Shown here piece by piece: positions 18,054-25,872 of a stretch of 51,470 nucleotides of DNA. This DNA is from Palsa-1233 sp031367105 (lineage in GTDB: Bacteria > Gemmatimonadota > Gemmatimonadetes > Gemmatimonadales > GWC2-71-9). The notes beneath the pieces were generated by a model. That model did not search any database. It was not told where the DNA came from and saw only the letters and a program-made list of their open reading frames with translations. The DNA is taken from assembly GCA_031367105.1 (NCBI GenBank), contig JANLPG010000161.1, positions 1 through 51,470 of the forward strand, given 5' to 3'. Positions within the stretch are counted from its first letter, which is position 1; each line of letters begins with the position of its first letter. The translations under genes were made by a program, and so were the position numbers.

Positions 18054-19439
18054 ATGTCACTGGCCGATGCCATCCTCTCGCGCGACCCCGCCGTGCGTCA
18101 AGCGTTCAGCGCCGATGCCTCGGGGCTGGAGCTGGTCCCCGATGCGGTGGCCCGCCCCACCACGGCTCCCGAAGTGGTCGACCTGCTAACGCAGACGAGT
18201 GCCGATGGCACGCCGGTGACCGCTGCTGGAGGGCAGAGCAGCATGACCGCGGCGGCGATCACCGATCGCGGCATCCTGCTCTCGCTGCGCGGGCTCGATA
18301 GCGTCACCGATCTTGATGTGGCGGCGGGCACGGTGCGGGTCGGTCCCGGAATCGGTGTCGCGGAGCTGAAGCGGCAGCTGGCCGAGCACGGGCTGCTCTT
18401 TGCGCCAGACCCGACCAGCGAGGAGGAGGCCACCCTCGGCGGTGCGATTGCCTGCAACGCCTCCGGTGCGCGCTCGCTGCGCTACGGCGCCACTCGCCCC
18501 CACGTGCGCGCGCTCACCGTGGTGCTTGCCACTGGCGAGCAAGTGGAATTCCGTCGGAGTCGACTCGAGAAAAACACCGTGGGTTACGCGCCGATGCAGG
18601 ATCCGATCGACTGGTTCATCGGCAGCGAAGGGACCCTGGGGGTGGTCGTCTCAGCCGAGTTGGCATTGTTGCCACTCCCCGAAAAGGTGACCGGACTGGG
18701 AATCCCGTTTTCGAACGAGCGCGATGCGCTCGCCTTCGTGGTCGCGGCGCGCCAGGCGATGGACACCGGCACCATGCATCCCCGCTGCCTGGAGTTCCTT
18801 GACTCCGGAGCCCTCGAGGTCGTCCGCGCCGAACCGGACGGGGCACAATGGAGCGGCAAGGCGTTCGTGTATACCGAGCAGGAATCACGCGGTGATCAGG
18901 AGGCCGACTTCGACGCCTGGTTGGCTCTGGCCGAGGCGCATTTTGCGCAGACGGACGACGTGCTGGTGTTCGACAGCGACGGGACCATCCGGACCGCCCG
19001 CCGATTGCGACACGCGGTGCCGGCGGTGCTCGGCGAATATGGCGCACGGCACCGCGCCACCGGCGGGATCCGGGTCGGGACCGACTGGGCGGTCCCGTTC
19101 CCGCGGCTGCCTGAAGCGATCGTGATGGCCCGCGGCGTGGCGGCGCGCCACGGCGTAGCGAACCCAACCATCTTCGGGCACGCCGGCAATGGCCATCCGC
19201 ACTTCAACTTCATTTGCAGGAATCCGGAAGAAATCGAGGCGGTCGACCGAGTATTGCTGGAGACGCTCACGCGGGTGATCGCGATGGGGGGTACGGTGGC
19301 GGCCGAGCACGGTATCGGGAAGATCAAGCAGCGCTGGCTGCCGCTGCAGCTCAGCCGGATCCAGGTCGATGCGATGGTGGCACTGAAGCACGCGCTCGAT
19401 CCGCAGGGACTGATGGCGCCGGGGAATTTGCTGCCCTGA
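18054..19439 (+). CDS. FAD-linked oxidase, GlcD/D-lactate dehydrogenase-like
   Basis: This 461-aa flavoprotein is of the glycolate oxidase GlcD / D-lactate dehydrogenase family, which oxidises 2-hydroxy acids with FAD. The FAD_binding_4 domain occupies the first 200 residues (PVTAAGGQSSMT, VRVGPGIGVAELKRQL, ATLGGAIACNASGARSLRYG). The C-terminal FAD-oxidase domain has GHAGNGHPHFNF and the AEHGIGKIKQRWL motif. Length fits GlcD. It starts 5 bases after the GNAT stop and is the last gene of the plus-strand run. The electron acceptor is not shown; no Fe-S GlcF partner lies nearby. The exact hydroxy acid cannot be told. Confidence 0.93.
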   Translation: MSLADAILSRDPAVRQAFSADASGLELVPDAVARPTTAPEVVDLLTQTSADGTPVTAAGGQSSMTAAAITDRGILLSLRGLDSVTDLDVAAGTVRVGPGIGVAELKRQLAEHGLLFAPDPTSEEEATLGGAIACNASGARSLRYGATRPHVRALTVVLATGEQVEFRRSRLEKNTVGYAPMQDPIDWFIGSEGTLGVVVSAELALLPLPEKVTGLGIPFSNERDALAFVVAARQAMDTGTMHPRCLEFLDSGALEVVRAEPDGAQWSGKAFVYTEQESRGDQEADFDAWLALAEAHFAQTDDVLVFDSDGTIRTARRLRHAVPAVLGEYGARHRATGGIRVGTDWAVPFPRLPEAIVMARGVAARHGVANPTIFGHAGNGHPHFNFICRNPEEIEAVDRVLLETLTRVIAMGGTVAAEHGIGKIKQRWLPLQLSRIQVDAMVALKHALDPQGLMAPGNLLP

Positions 19440-19498
19440 CCGGCACCCTTCCCCGGGCACCCTCGCGGATGACCGCGCCGCCTCGCCGGGGAGGATCC

Positions 19499-19663
19499 TC
19501 AGCGCGGTTCGGGGGTGCCCCAGCGTGAGACGGCGATGCCTCGCACGATCAGGATGACGCCGGCAGCCAACAGGATGTGATAGAGGCCAGTGGCGGGTTG
19601 CACCTTGAACTGCAATAGCGCCCAGCCGAGGATGCAGAGGATGCCAAGCGGGAGTTCGAACAT
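19499..19663 (-). CDS. Small membrane protein, 54 aa (Lmo0937-like)
   Basis: This short open frame begins at ATG 19663 with AGGGG a few bases upstream. Its 54 residues have two hydrophobic segments: LGILCILGWALLQF near the N-terminus and TGLYHILLAAGVILIVRGI, ending RWGTPEPR. The pattern short helix - glycine/His turn - second helix resembles the Lmo0937/DUF5670 family of tiny membrane proteins, whose function is unknown. It is convergent with the flavoprotein gene (59 bases between) and divergent from the structured RNA. It is supported by its start site, hydropathy and family resemblance rather than by length, so the call is moderate. Confidence 0.6.
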   Translation of the reverse strand: MFELPLGILCILGWALLQFKVQPATGLYHILLAAGVILIVRGIAVSRWGTPEPR

Positions 19664-19696
19664 CACGACCCCTGCGGTGTAAGGAATTCAGTCGCG

Positions 19697-19725
19697 TTGA
19701 CCGCTACGATACGAACCCATATAAT
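19697..19725 (+). promoter_or_regulatory. Consensus sigma70 promoter
   Basis: TTGACC (19697-19702) and TATAAT (19720-19725) are separated by exactly 17 bases. It is the best match to the housekeeping consensus in the window. Transcription should begin near 19731-19733, at the base of the structured RNA helix described next. Confidence 0.8.
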
Positions 19726-19730
19726 AGCGG

Positions 19731-19900
19731 TGGGCGGACGGTGGTGGGGAACCAACGTTTCGAGCCAACAGGTCCGAGGATGGGCCCACATTCCAGGTCC
19801 GACGCCACGCCCCTCGGGGGAAGACGGACGACAGGGAGAGGGTGCCAAAGCGTTTCTCCACGGGCTTCGAAATACACCTCCCTGCCACCGCCCGTTCACC
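19731..19900 (+). ncRNA. ssrS: Rod-like structured RNA, 6S RNA candidate
   Basis: A transcript from the promoter just upstream would be about 170 nt, with its 5' and 3' ends paired. Bases 19729-19750 pair with 19879-19900 in a 22-bp helix with one A-C mismatch and a few G-U pairs. A bubble follows, then 19758-19766 pairs with 19863-19872 with one bulge, then a wide internal loop, and an apical hairpin (GTCCG 19797-19801 with CGGAC 19825-19829 enclosing a CCCC/GGGG stem). Length, end pairing and central open region fit 6S RNA, which sequesters sigma70 RNA polymerase. No terminator separates it from the pterin synthase ATG 14 bases on, so a structured leader of that operon is the main alternative. 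Confidence 0.55.
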
Positions 19901-19913
19901 CGGGAAACCGCAT

Positions 19914-20327
19914 ATGCCCCGCGCCCTCGTTGCCCGTCGCGTGCACTTCAATGCGGCGCACCGGCTCCACAACCCAGCGCATTCCGACGAATGGAACCGC
20001 GCGACCTTCGGACCGTGCAACAATCCGAACTACCACGGCCACAACTACGAGGTCGAGCTCTGTGTCGAGGGAGAGGTTGATCCCGAGACGGGGTACGTGG
20101 TCGATGTCGGCATCCTCAACGCCCTCTTCGATGCCCACGTGCACGGCCTGCTGGACCACCGCAACCTGAACCTCGACGTTCCCTGGTTCGCCAGCCAGCT
20201 CCCCTCCGCCGAGAACATCGCCATCTTCATCTGGGAACAGCTCGCCGCGCGGATTCCGTCCGGACAGCTCACCTGCGTCCGGTTGTGGGAAACGCCGCGC
20301 AACTTCGTTGAATACACTGGAGCGTGA
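19914..20327 (+). CDS. 6-pyruvoyl-tetrahydropterin synthase / 6-carboxytetrahydropterin synthase family
   Basis: This 137-aa zinc enzyme converts 7,8-dihydroneopterin triphosphate to a tetrahydropterin. The zinc ligands are His16, His41 and His43 (FNAAHRLHN, NYHGHNYE), and the catalytic cysteine is Cys35 in FGPCNNPN. The CNNPNxHGHNY pattern, LDHRNLNLDVPWFA and PSAENIAIFIWEQL look closer to the PTPS (biopterin-type) branch than to the short QueD branch with CxxxHGH. A reductase of the sepiapterin-reductase fold follows directly. I therefore favour biopterin-type synthesis over queuosine, but QueD function remains possible. The ribosome site is weak, and the gene lies immediately after the structured RNA. 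Confidence 0.88.
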   Translation: MPRALVARRVHFNAAHRLHNPAHSDEWNRATFGPCNNPNYHGHNYEVELCVEGEVDPETGYVVDVGILNALFDAHVHGLLDHRNLNLDVPWFASQLPSAENIAIFIWEQLAARIPSGQLTCVRLWETPRNFVEYTGA

Positions 20328-20328
20328 T

Positions 20329-21015
20329 GTGAATGCCGCCATTGTGGTCATCACCGGCGCGTCGCGCGGCATCGGCGCTGCTGCGGCGCGGCGATTCGCC
20401 GCCGCGGGGGCGACGGTGGTCCGGATGGCGCGGAGCGAAATGTCCGCCCTTGCTCGTGCCGTGGACGTCAGGGTGGATCTGGCAGACGCGCTCGACCGCC
20501 GCCGGGCGCTGGAACTGGTCAGCCGGGAGGTTGGAATCCCCGATGTGCTGATCAACAACGCGGGGGCGTTCTTGCTGGCGCCGCTCGAGGACACCAGCGA
20601 TGAATTGTTTCGCGAACAACTCGCCATCAACCTCGAAGCCCCGCTGGCGGTGGCTCGGCACTTCTTCCCGGCGATGAAGGGACGCAGGTCCGGGAGTCAC
20701 ATCCTGATCGGGAGTGTCGCCGACTGGCACGCGTTTCCGGGCAATGCGGCCTACGCCGCAAGCAAGTTCGGCGCGCGCGGACTGCACGAAGTGCTGCTGG
20801 AGGAGTGTCGAGGGAGCGGGGTGCGCTGTACCCTGATCTCGCCGGGCGCGACCGATACGGCGGTGTGGGATCCACTCGACCCCGATGCCCGCGCCGACCT
20901 CCCGAACCGCTCGGAAATGCTCTCGCCCGATGATGTCGCTGCTGCCATCCAGTTCGCCGCGAGTCAGCCGCCCCACGTTCAGATCGAGGTGATACGGATG
21001 GGAGCCACGCCGTGA
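20329..21015 (+). CDS. Short-chain dehydrogenase/reductase (sepiapterin-reductase-like position)
   Basis: This 228-aa NAD(P)H-dependent oxidoreductase has the SDR landmarks: TGASRGIGAAAARRF (cofactor loop), LINNAGAF, the catalytic serine in IGSVADW, YAASKFGARG (Tyr-x3-Lys) and ISPGATDTAVW. The start is GTG 20329, with GGAG six bases upstream, one base after the PTPS stop; the frame of the ATG at 20327 stops at once. The tight coupling to a PTPS-like gene suggests it reduces 6-pyruvoyl-tetrahydropterin, as in the PTPS - sepiapterin reductase pair. By sequence alone it could be any classical SDR. Confidence 0.9.
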   Translation: MNAAIVVITGASRGIGAAAARRFAAAGATVVRMARSEMSALARAVDVRVDLADALDRRRALELVSREVGIPDVLINNAGAFLLAPLEDTSDELFREQLAINLEAPLAVARHFFPAMKGRRSGSHILIGSVADWHAFPGNAAYAASKFGARGLHEVLLEECRGSGVRCTLISPGATDTAVWDPLDPDARADLPNRSEMLSPDDVAAAIQFAASQPPHVQIEVIRMGATP

Positions 21016-22577
21016 TGCCGACTCGCGCGCTGCTCGTTGCGTTCCTCGCAGCATTCTTCGTGGCTGGTGCCACGCCAGCCCAGGATCACCGGGTACGTGC
21101 TGGAGGGCCGACCCTCCCCGACTCGGCCGGGATCCCCACCATCGCGCTGACATCGCGTCGCGCACCCAACAGCGACCTCTGGATCGGCACCTACGGTCGC
21201 GGCATTTTCATCGCCTCGGGGCAGGCACCGTTACGCCGGCTCGTGAGCGACACCAGCAAGACGGCGATTTCGATGAACTTCATCAACGCCGTGGCCTTCG
21301 GCAGCCGGGGCCAGGTCTGGTATGGCACGATCGGGAATGGCTGGGGAGTGTCGCTCGATGGCGGCAAGCGCTGGAAGAACTGGACCTTCTCGCAACTCGG
21401 CCCCGAGTGGCAGTACGTCGCACCAGACGGCATCGCCGTGCGCGGCGATACCGTGACGATCGCGACTGCCGATGGGCTGCAAGTCACCACCGACGACGGC
21501 GCGCACTGGACCGCCTTCGGCGACGCCGTCGGACCACCAGCCAAGGGGCCGGCCGACACGATGCTCGCGGTCCTGCCGAGCGAGTATCTCCTCGGCTATG
21601 CGCCCGCGCCTCGCGCTCGCTCCGGAGCACTGGTGCTCAAACTGCTCGGAAATCGCACTGCTGCGCTGCCGCTCGCTGCCTGCCTCCGGGCGGCACGGGG
21701 TGACGCGACAGCCCGCTGCGTCGTCGCCGAACAGACGCACGGTGCGCCGATCCGTCTGGAACCGATCGGGCTCCACCCCGGTCGCGGAGCGGTGAAGGGC
21801 AGCGCCAGGGGATGGGCTCCCTGGTTCGCCAGGCCGATCGGCCACGGCGATAACGATCGGCCCGATCAGACCTATCGCTGGGGCTCGACGATGGGGGGCT
21901 TCTTTCAGCCGCACCAGGGGATCGAGTTCAACAACCCCGACGGCACGCTGGTGCACGCCATTGGCGCCGGTACCGTCGTCTATGCCGGTCGCGCCGAGCG
22001 GGGAGCGCTCACCGTTTCGATCCGCCACGACTCGATGATCACCATCGCCGACAAGCGCTACTTCGTCTTCTCGGTCTACTACCACAATGCAAAGCTACGG
22101 ACTTCCGTGGGATTGCGAGTCGCGCGTGGCGACGTGATTTCGGAGGTCGGTCACACCGGCCGTGCCACCAACGACCATATGCATCTCGAGGTTCACGTGG
22201 CGCCCACCGATTCGGTGAAGCCGATCGTCGACTCGCTCAATCGCTTCCCGCCCTATACCACCAATCCGGAACTGTGGCTCACTCCGCTGCCGGGTACCGG
22301 GGCGATCGCGGGCACGGTGGTCGATTCCGCCGGCCTCCCGATCCCGCAGGCGCACATCTACGGCGTACGCAAGCCGTTGCCCGCCGAGACGCCGTTCGTA
22401 TTCGCCGAGACGTACGGCCCACGTAATCGCCCGCACCCGCTGTACGGCGAACAGTTCGCGCTGACGGATGTGCCCGCGGGAAGTCACACGCTCTTTGTGG
22501 TCATCAACGGCCGCCGGATCACGCGTCGCGTCGTGGTCCGGCCGGGTGCACTCAGCTGGGTGGAGTTCCGGCCCTAG
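21015..22577 (+). CDS. Exported protein with propeller-like N-terminus and M23 peptidase-like domain
   Basis: This roughly 520-aa protein starts at ATG 21015, overlapping the SDR stop; GTG 21012 is an alternative. It has a signal peptide (ALLVAFLAAFFVAGATPAQ). Residues 40-180 carry propeller-type repeats (DLWIGTYGRGIF, GQVWYGTIGNGWGVS, DGLQVTTDDGAHW). A LytM/M23-like domain follows: PHQGIEFNNPDGT, AIGAGTVVYAG, VGHTGRATNDHMHLEVH. The usual HxxxD zinc pair reads HQGIE, so the aspartate is glutamate; the C-terminal HxH is present. The last 100 residues form a carboxypeptidase-regulatory-like beta domain (GAIAGTVVDSAGLPIPQAHI). It would act in the periplasm; peptidase activity is uncertain. Confidence 0.82.
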   Translation: MPTRALLVAFLAAFFVAGATPAQDHRVRAGGPTLPDSAGIPTIALTSRRAPNSDLWIGTYGRGIFIASGQAPLRRLVSDTSKTAISMNFINAVAFGSRGQVWYGTIGNGWGVSLDGGKRWKNWTFSQLGPEWQYVAPDGIAVRGDTVTIATADGLQVTTDDGAHWTAFGDAVGPPAKGPADTMLAVLPSEYLLGYAPAPRARSGALVLKLLGNRTAALPLAACLRAARGDATARCVVAEQTHGAPIRLEPIGLHPGRGAVKGSARGWAPWFARPIGHGDNDRPDQTYRWGSTMGGFFQPHQGIEFNNPDGTLVHAIGAGTVVYAGRAERGALTVSIRHDSMITIADKRYFVFSVYYHNAKLRTSVGLRVARGDVISEVGHTGRATNDHMHLEVHVAPTDSVKPIVDSLNRFPPYTTNPELWLTPLPGTGAIAGTVVDSAGLPIPQAHIYGVRKPLPAETPFVFAETYGPRNRPHPLYGEQFALTDVPAGSHTLFVVINGRRITRRVVVRPGALSWVEFRP

Positions 22578-22582
22578 TCACG

Positions 22583-23158
22583 GTGCATATCGAACTCACC
22601 GATCATTTGCGATGCCCCGAGGCTCACGCCGAGGCATTCCTGGTCCTGGTGCCCGAATTGATGGAAGGGCGCCGGGTCGTCGCCGGTCATCTGGGGTGTC
22701 CGGTGTGTGGTTGGAGTACGGCGTGGCGCGAGAGTATTCCGGATTTCGGCGGCGGCACTCGGGCCGTTGGGCCGGCTCCCTGTGATGCCGCGGCAGCGAT
22801 TGCGATGCTGGGGCTTTCCGGGCCGGGCGGTTGGCTGGCACTGGCAGGCAGCGCCGGTGGGATTGCCCCGGCGTTGGCGGCGTTGCTGCCGGGTGTCAGT
22901 ATCGTGGCGATCAATCCGCCTGCCGGCGTCGCATCGGTCGATCCGGTCAGCATGATCGTCAGCGGCGCCTGGCCTCTCAAGGCGCAGTCGATGCGCGGCC
23001 TGATTCTCGGTGCGGACGTGGTGCCGTGGCGTGATGCGGCGCTGGCGAGCGTGTTGCCGGGGCTGCGCGCGGTCGGAGCGGGCTCTGAGCCACCACCACT
23101 TCCGGGCGTGGAACTACTCGCCTCGGCCGACGATGTCTGGGTGGTGCGGCGGCGCTAG
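22583..23158 (+). CDS. Unknown protein with Trm112-like zinc knuckle
   Basis: I do not recognise this 191-aa protein as a whole. The first 50 residues resemble the Trm112/UPF0434 zinc domain: IELTDHLRCPEAH, then LGCPVCGWSTAWRESIPDFGGG with three to four cysteines. The rest has a glycine-rich stretch GGWLALAGSAGGIAPALAALLP followed by VSIVAINPP, which looks like a worn Rossmann/SAM-binding fold without the acidic residues of a methyltransferase. It starts at GTG 22583, 5 bases after the M23-like gene. It could be an inactive methyltransferase partner; no function is claimed. Confidence 0.7.
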   Translation: MHIELTDHLRCPEAHAEAFLVLVPELMEGRRVVAGHLGCPVCGWSTAWRESIPDFGGGTRAVGPAPCDAAAAIAMLGLSGPGGWLALAGSAGGIAPALAALLPGVSIVAINPPAGVASVDPVSMIVSGAWPLKAQSMRGLILGADVVPWRDAALASVLPGLRAVGAGSEPPPLPGVELLASADDVWVVRRR

Positions 23159-23162
23159 CCAA

Positions 23163-24956
23163 TCACTCCTCGACGAAAAGCGCCTCGATCTGATCCCGGT
23201 AGTGCTCCTCGACCACTTTGCGGCGCACCGACATCTTGGGTGTCAACTCGCCCGCTTCGATCGTAAAGTCGTGCGGCAGGATCAGGAACTTCTTCGGCAT
23301 CTCGAAGCGCGCCAGGTCGCGCAGGCTCTTGCGCGCCTCTCGCTCAAGTTTCTCCTGCACATCCGGCATCTTCGAAATCTCTGCGCCGGAGCGGATCGGC
23401 CGGCCCTTGATGGCGAGCCAGTGCGCCACGGTGGTGGGGTTCGGTACCAGCAGCATGATGGGGAACTTGCGCTTGTCGCCCAGCATCACGGCGTTGAGAA
23501 AATACTTGTTGGTCTTCAACAACGCCTCGATCGGCTGGGGCGCAACCTTCTTCCCGCCGGCCGTGACGATCAGGTCCTTCTTCCGATCGGTGATCCGCAG
23601 GCAGCCGTCGGCGTCGATCTCGCCGACGTCACCGGTATGGAACCATCCCTCCGAGTCGATCGCCTCGGCCGTCGCTTCCGGCTTGTGGTAATAGCCCTGC
23701 ATCACGTTCGGCCCGCGCGTGAGGATCTCACCATCCGATGCGATGCGAATTTCCACGCCCGGGATCGGTCGGCCAACGGTCCCGGGCTTGAGCAAGGCGA
23801 AGGTGTTGGCGGTCATCACCGGAGAGGTCTCGGTGAGGCCGTAGCCTTCGAGGATCGGCAGGCCGGCAGCGATGAAGAATCGGCAGATGTCGGGGTTGAG
23901 CGGGGCACCGCCGGAGACGAAGAAGCGGAGCCTTCCGCCGAGCCGTGCCCGCAGCCTGGCAAACACCAGCAGGTCGGCGATCCGCTGACCGAAGGCGAGG
24001 CCGGCGGGCACGGTACGATGCGCCAGGGTGTATTCGAGCCGCTTCTCTCCGGTTGCCTTGGCCCATTCGAAGATCGCCCGCTTCAGCCCCCCACCCGACA
24101 TCGCACGCTCGAGTGTGCGGCTGTAGATCTTCTCGTAGAGGCGCGGCACGGCGGCCATCACGGTGGGGTGGACCTCCCCCATCTCCGCGGTCAGCGCGTC
24201 CATACTGGTGGCGTAGTTGATCACTGCGCCCGCCTGCAGCATCGTGAAATGCCCGACCATCCGCTCGAAGATGTGCGAGAGTGGCAGAAAGGAGAGGCAC
24301 TCATCCTCGGCGGTGATCGACAGCACTTGCAGGGAGGCGACCACATTGCTGGTGATGTTCCCGTGACTGAGCATCACCCCTTTCGGGTCCCCCGTGGTGC
24401 CTGACGTATAAATCAGCGTCGCGAGATCATCGGGTGCCACCCGCGCTGCCTCGGCTTCCCATTCGGCGTATTTCCCGGCCGCCTTTTCACCGCGCTGCTC
24501 CAACTCACGCAGACCGATGACCCCTTCGGGATACGGCCCGTCGTCGAACATCACGATCTGCCGCAGCTCGGGCGTCTCACTCCGATGCTCCAACAGCTTG
24601 GCCAGCTGCACACGGGTCGAGACGAACACCCCCTTCGCCCCGGAATCGCGCAGGATGTAGTCCACCTGGTGCGGGGGCAGTGTGGGGTAGATCGGTACAT
24701 CGGTAAGCCGCGCCGTCAGGCAGGCATAGTCGGCGATCGCCCATTCCGGGCGGTTCTCCGACAGGATCGCCATCCGGTCGCCGGCCGCGAGGCCGAGTTC
24801 ACGCAGGCCGCAGTGGAGGTGGTGGACTCGCTGATGCAGGGTGCGGTAGGACAGACTCTCCCAGCTGCCGTCGTGCTTGAAGCGCATCGCCACCGGCCGA
24901 TCGGCGAAGCGGGCGATCGCCCCGAAGAACAGCGCGTTCAGCGTGGTGGGCGTCAC
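23163..24956 (-). CDS. Long-chain acyl-CoA synthetase (AMP-forming)
   Basis: This 597-aa enzyme activates fatty acids to acyl-CoA through an acyl-AMP intermediate. The AMP-binding motif LIYTSGTTGDPKGVMLSH is complete. Later motifs are LEGYGLTETSPV, the hinge ITDRKKDLIVTAGGKKVAP and GWFHTGDVGEIDADG. Length and layout match the FadD15-like/long-chain group, with its C-terminal EEHYRDQIEALF. The GTG start at 24956 is the first of the coding frame, and the stop of the small lipoprotein gene overlaps it as GTGA, so the three minus-strand genes are coupled. It probably associates with the inner membrane. Confidence 0.95.
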   Translation of the reverse strand: MTPTTLNALFFGAIARFADRPVAMRFKHDGSWESLSYRTLHQRVHHLHCGLRELGLAAGDRMAILSENRPEWAIADYACLTARLTDVPIYPTLPPHQVDYILRDSGAKGVFVSTRVQLAKLLEHRSETPELRQIVMFDDGPYPEGVIGLRELEQRGEKAAGKYAEWEAEAARVAPDDLATLIYTSGTTGDPKGVMLSHGNITSNVVASLQVLSITAEDECLSFLPLSHIFERMVGHFTMLQAGAVINYATSMDALTAEMGEVHPTVMAAVPRLYEKIYSRTLERAMSGGGLKRAIFEWAKATGEKRLEYTLAHRTVPAGLAFGQRIADLLVFARLRARLGGRLRFFVSGGAPLNPDICRFFIAAGLPILEGYGLTETSPVMTANTFALLKPGTVGRPIPGVEIRIASDGEILTRGPNVMQGYYHKPEATAEAIDSEGWFHTGDVGEIDADGCLRITDRKKDLIVTAGGKKVAPQPIEALLKTNKYFLNAVMLGDKRKFPIMLLVPNPTTVAHWLAIKGRPIRSGAEISKMPDVQEKLEREARKSLRDLARFEMPKKFLILPHDFTIEAGELTPKMSVRRKVVEEHYRDQIEALFVEE

Positions 24957-25288
24957 GGCAGCAGCGTGATGCGGATCAGGTCGGAGCGCAGCGTACCGAC
25001 GCTCGCCTGCACTCGGCCGACGCCGGTGCCAAGGCGCGCACGGACCACTCCGCGCACAGGATCGACCGTGATTGCCGCGGTATCGGCCGTCTGCCAGAGG
25101 ATGTCGGCCGCCACCGAATCTCCCTGCTGATTCAAGGCGCGCGCACGCAGCGTGAGGGAATCACCAAGCTTGAGTGTCAGCGAGGCGGGAGTGCGAAGCT
25201 CGAGTGCCACGATTCCGTCGCCGGTGGAAGGGAGCTTGCTGCAGGCAGCGGCGAGGCCAAGGAGCAGGACGGCGACGCAGCACCTCAT
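24953..25288 (-). CDS. Small lipoprotein with Ig-like (BIG2-type) domain
   Basis: This 111-aa protein has a lipoprotein signal peptide with lipobox LAAAC at residues 12-16, so Cys16 would be lipidated. The mature part reads like a single bacterial Ig-like domain: ELRTPASLTLKLGDSLTLRARALNQQGD, ending in IRITLLP. BIG2 domains are found in surface and adhesion proteins; here one isolated copy stands on a lipoprotein. It overlaps the TPR gene upstream as ATGA and the acyl-CoA synthetase gene downstream as GTGA. The function is unknown. The domain call rests on the pattern alone. Confidence 0.78.
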   Translation of the reverse strand: MRCCVAVLLLGLAAACSKLPSTGDGIVALELRTPASLTLKLGDSLTLRARALNQQGDSVAADILWQTADTAAITVDPVRGVVRARLGTGVGRVQASVGTLRSDLIRITLLP

Positions 25289-25725
25289 TCCGCGAGCCCG
25301 CCCGCTGGCGCGGTCAGGCGCTCAAGTGCTTCGCGCGCGTGCCCCACCCAGCGGGCCATCTCGGGGTCCCGGGGTGGCTTGGCGAGGAAGGCGCGCAGAT
25401 GGTCGGCGGCGCGGGCGGCGTCGCCGCGGCGCAGCAGCAGGAACGCAAGGCCGTAATGTGCCCCGGGAAGCTCGGGGGACAGTTCGAGGGCGCGGCGGTA
25501 ATGCCGGATCGCCTCTTCGTGCCGTGCTGTCTTGGAGAGTGCAATGGCGATGTACTGCAACACTTTCACGCTGCTCGGCTCGTCGCGCAGGGCAAGTTGG
25601 TACGACGTGACCGCCCCCTCGAAATCGCCCTGCCGCTCCAACGCGAGTCCCTCATTGAGGTAGTCGAGCCGTTGTGGCTTGACGGAGGCATCCTCGCCTG
25701 CGAGGATCCGCTTCCACCAGCTCAT
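25285..25725 (-). CDS. TPR-repeat protein
   Basis: This 146-aa protein consists mostly of tetratricopeptide repeats: NEGLALERQGDFEGAVTSYQ, then ALSKTARHEEAIRHYRRALEL and AFLLLRRGDAARAADHLRAF, three helix pairs with the usual A/G/Y/A spacing. TPR arrays mediate protein-protein contacts. It starts MSWWKRILAGEDA without a signal peptide, so it is probably cytoplasmic. It heads the minus-strand trio with the lipoprotein and acyl-CoA synthetase genes. A -10-like TAAGTT at 25762-25767 (minus) lies about 35 bases upstream. Confidence 0.85.
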   Translation of the reverse strand: MSWWKRILAGEDASVKPQRLDYLNEGLALERQGDFEGAVTSYQLALRDEPSSVKVLQYIAIALSKTARHEEAIRHYRRALELSPELPGAHYGLAFLLLRRGDAARAADHLRAFLAKPPRDPEMARWVGHAREALERLTAPAGGLAE

Positions 25726-25795
25726 CGAGGCGTCAGGCCAAAGGGTTGGGGCATCGTGCGAAACTTAGGCCGCGCCGGGTGGTGGGGCAACGCGA

Positions 25796-25825
25796 TTGGC
25801 GGGGGCGCTGCTGGCGAGGTAGCTT
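25796..25825 (+). promoter_or_regulatory. Candidate promoter of the phosphoribosyltransferase gene
   Basis: TTGGCG (25796-25801) and TAGCTT (25820-25825) lie 18 bases apart, with TAGCTT about 47 bases ahead of the GTG start. A similar TAAGTT lies on the minus strand at 25762-25767 for the divergent TPR gene. The -10 match is only TAnnnT, so the call is tentative. Confidence 0.35.
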
Positions 25826-25872
25826 CGCTTGGGCGGTTCGTCCTGACCGCTCCACCCACGCCCGAGGTTCCC

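Noticed and set aside
19731..19913. SRP RNA or preQ1 riboswitch
   Set aside because: The SRP tetraloop consensus (GGAAG...AGCAGCC) and the short preQ1 pseudoknot patterns are not found; the end-paired rod fits 6S RNA better.
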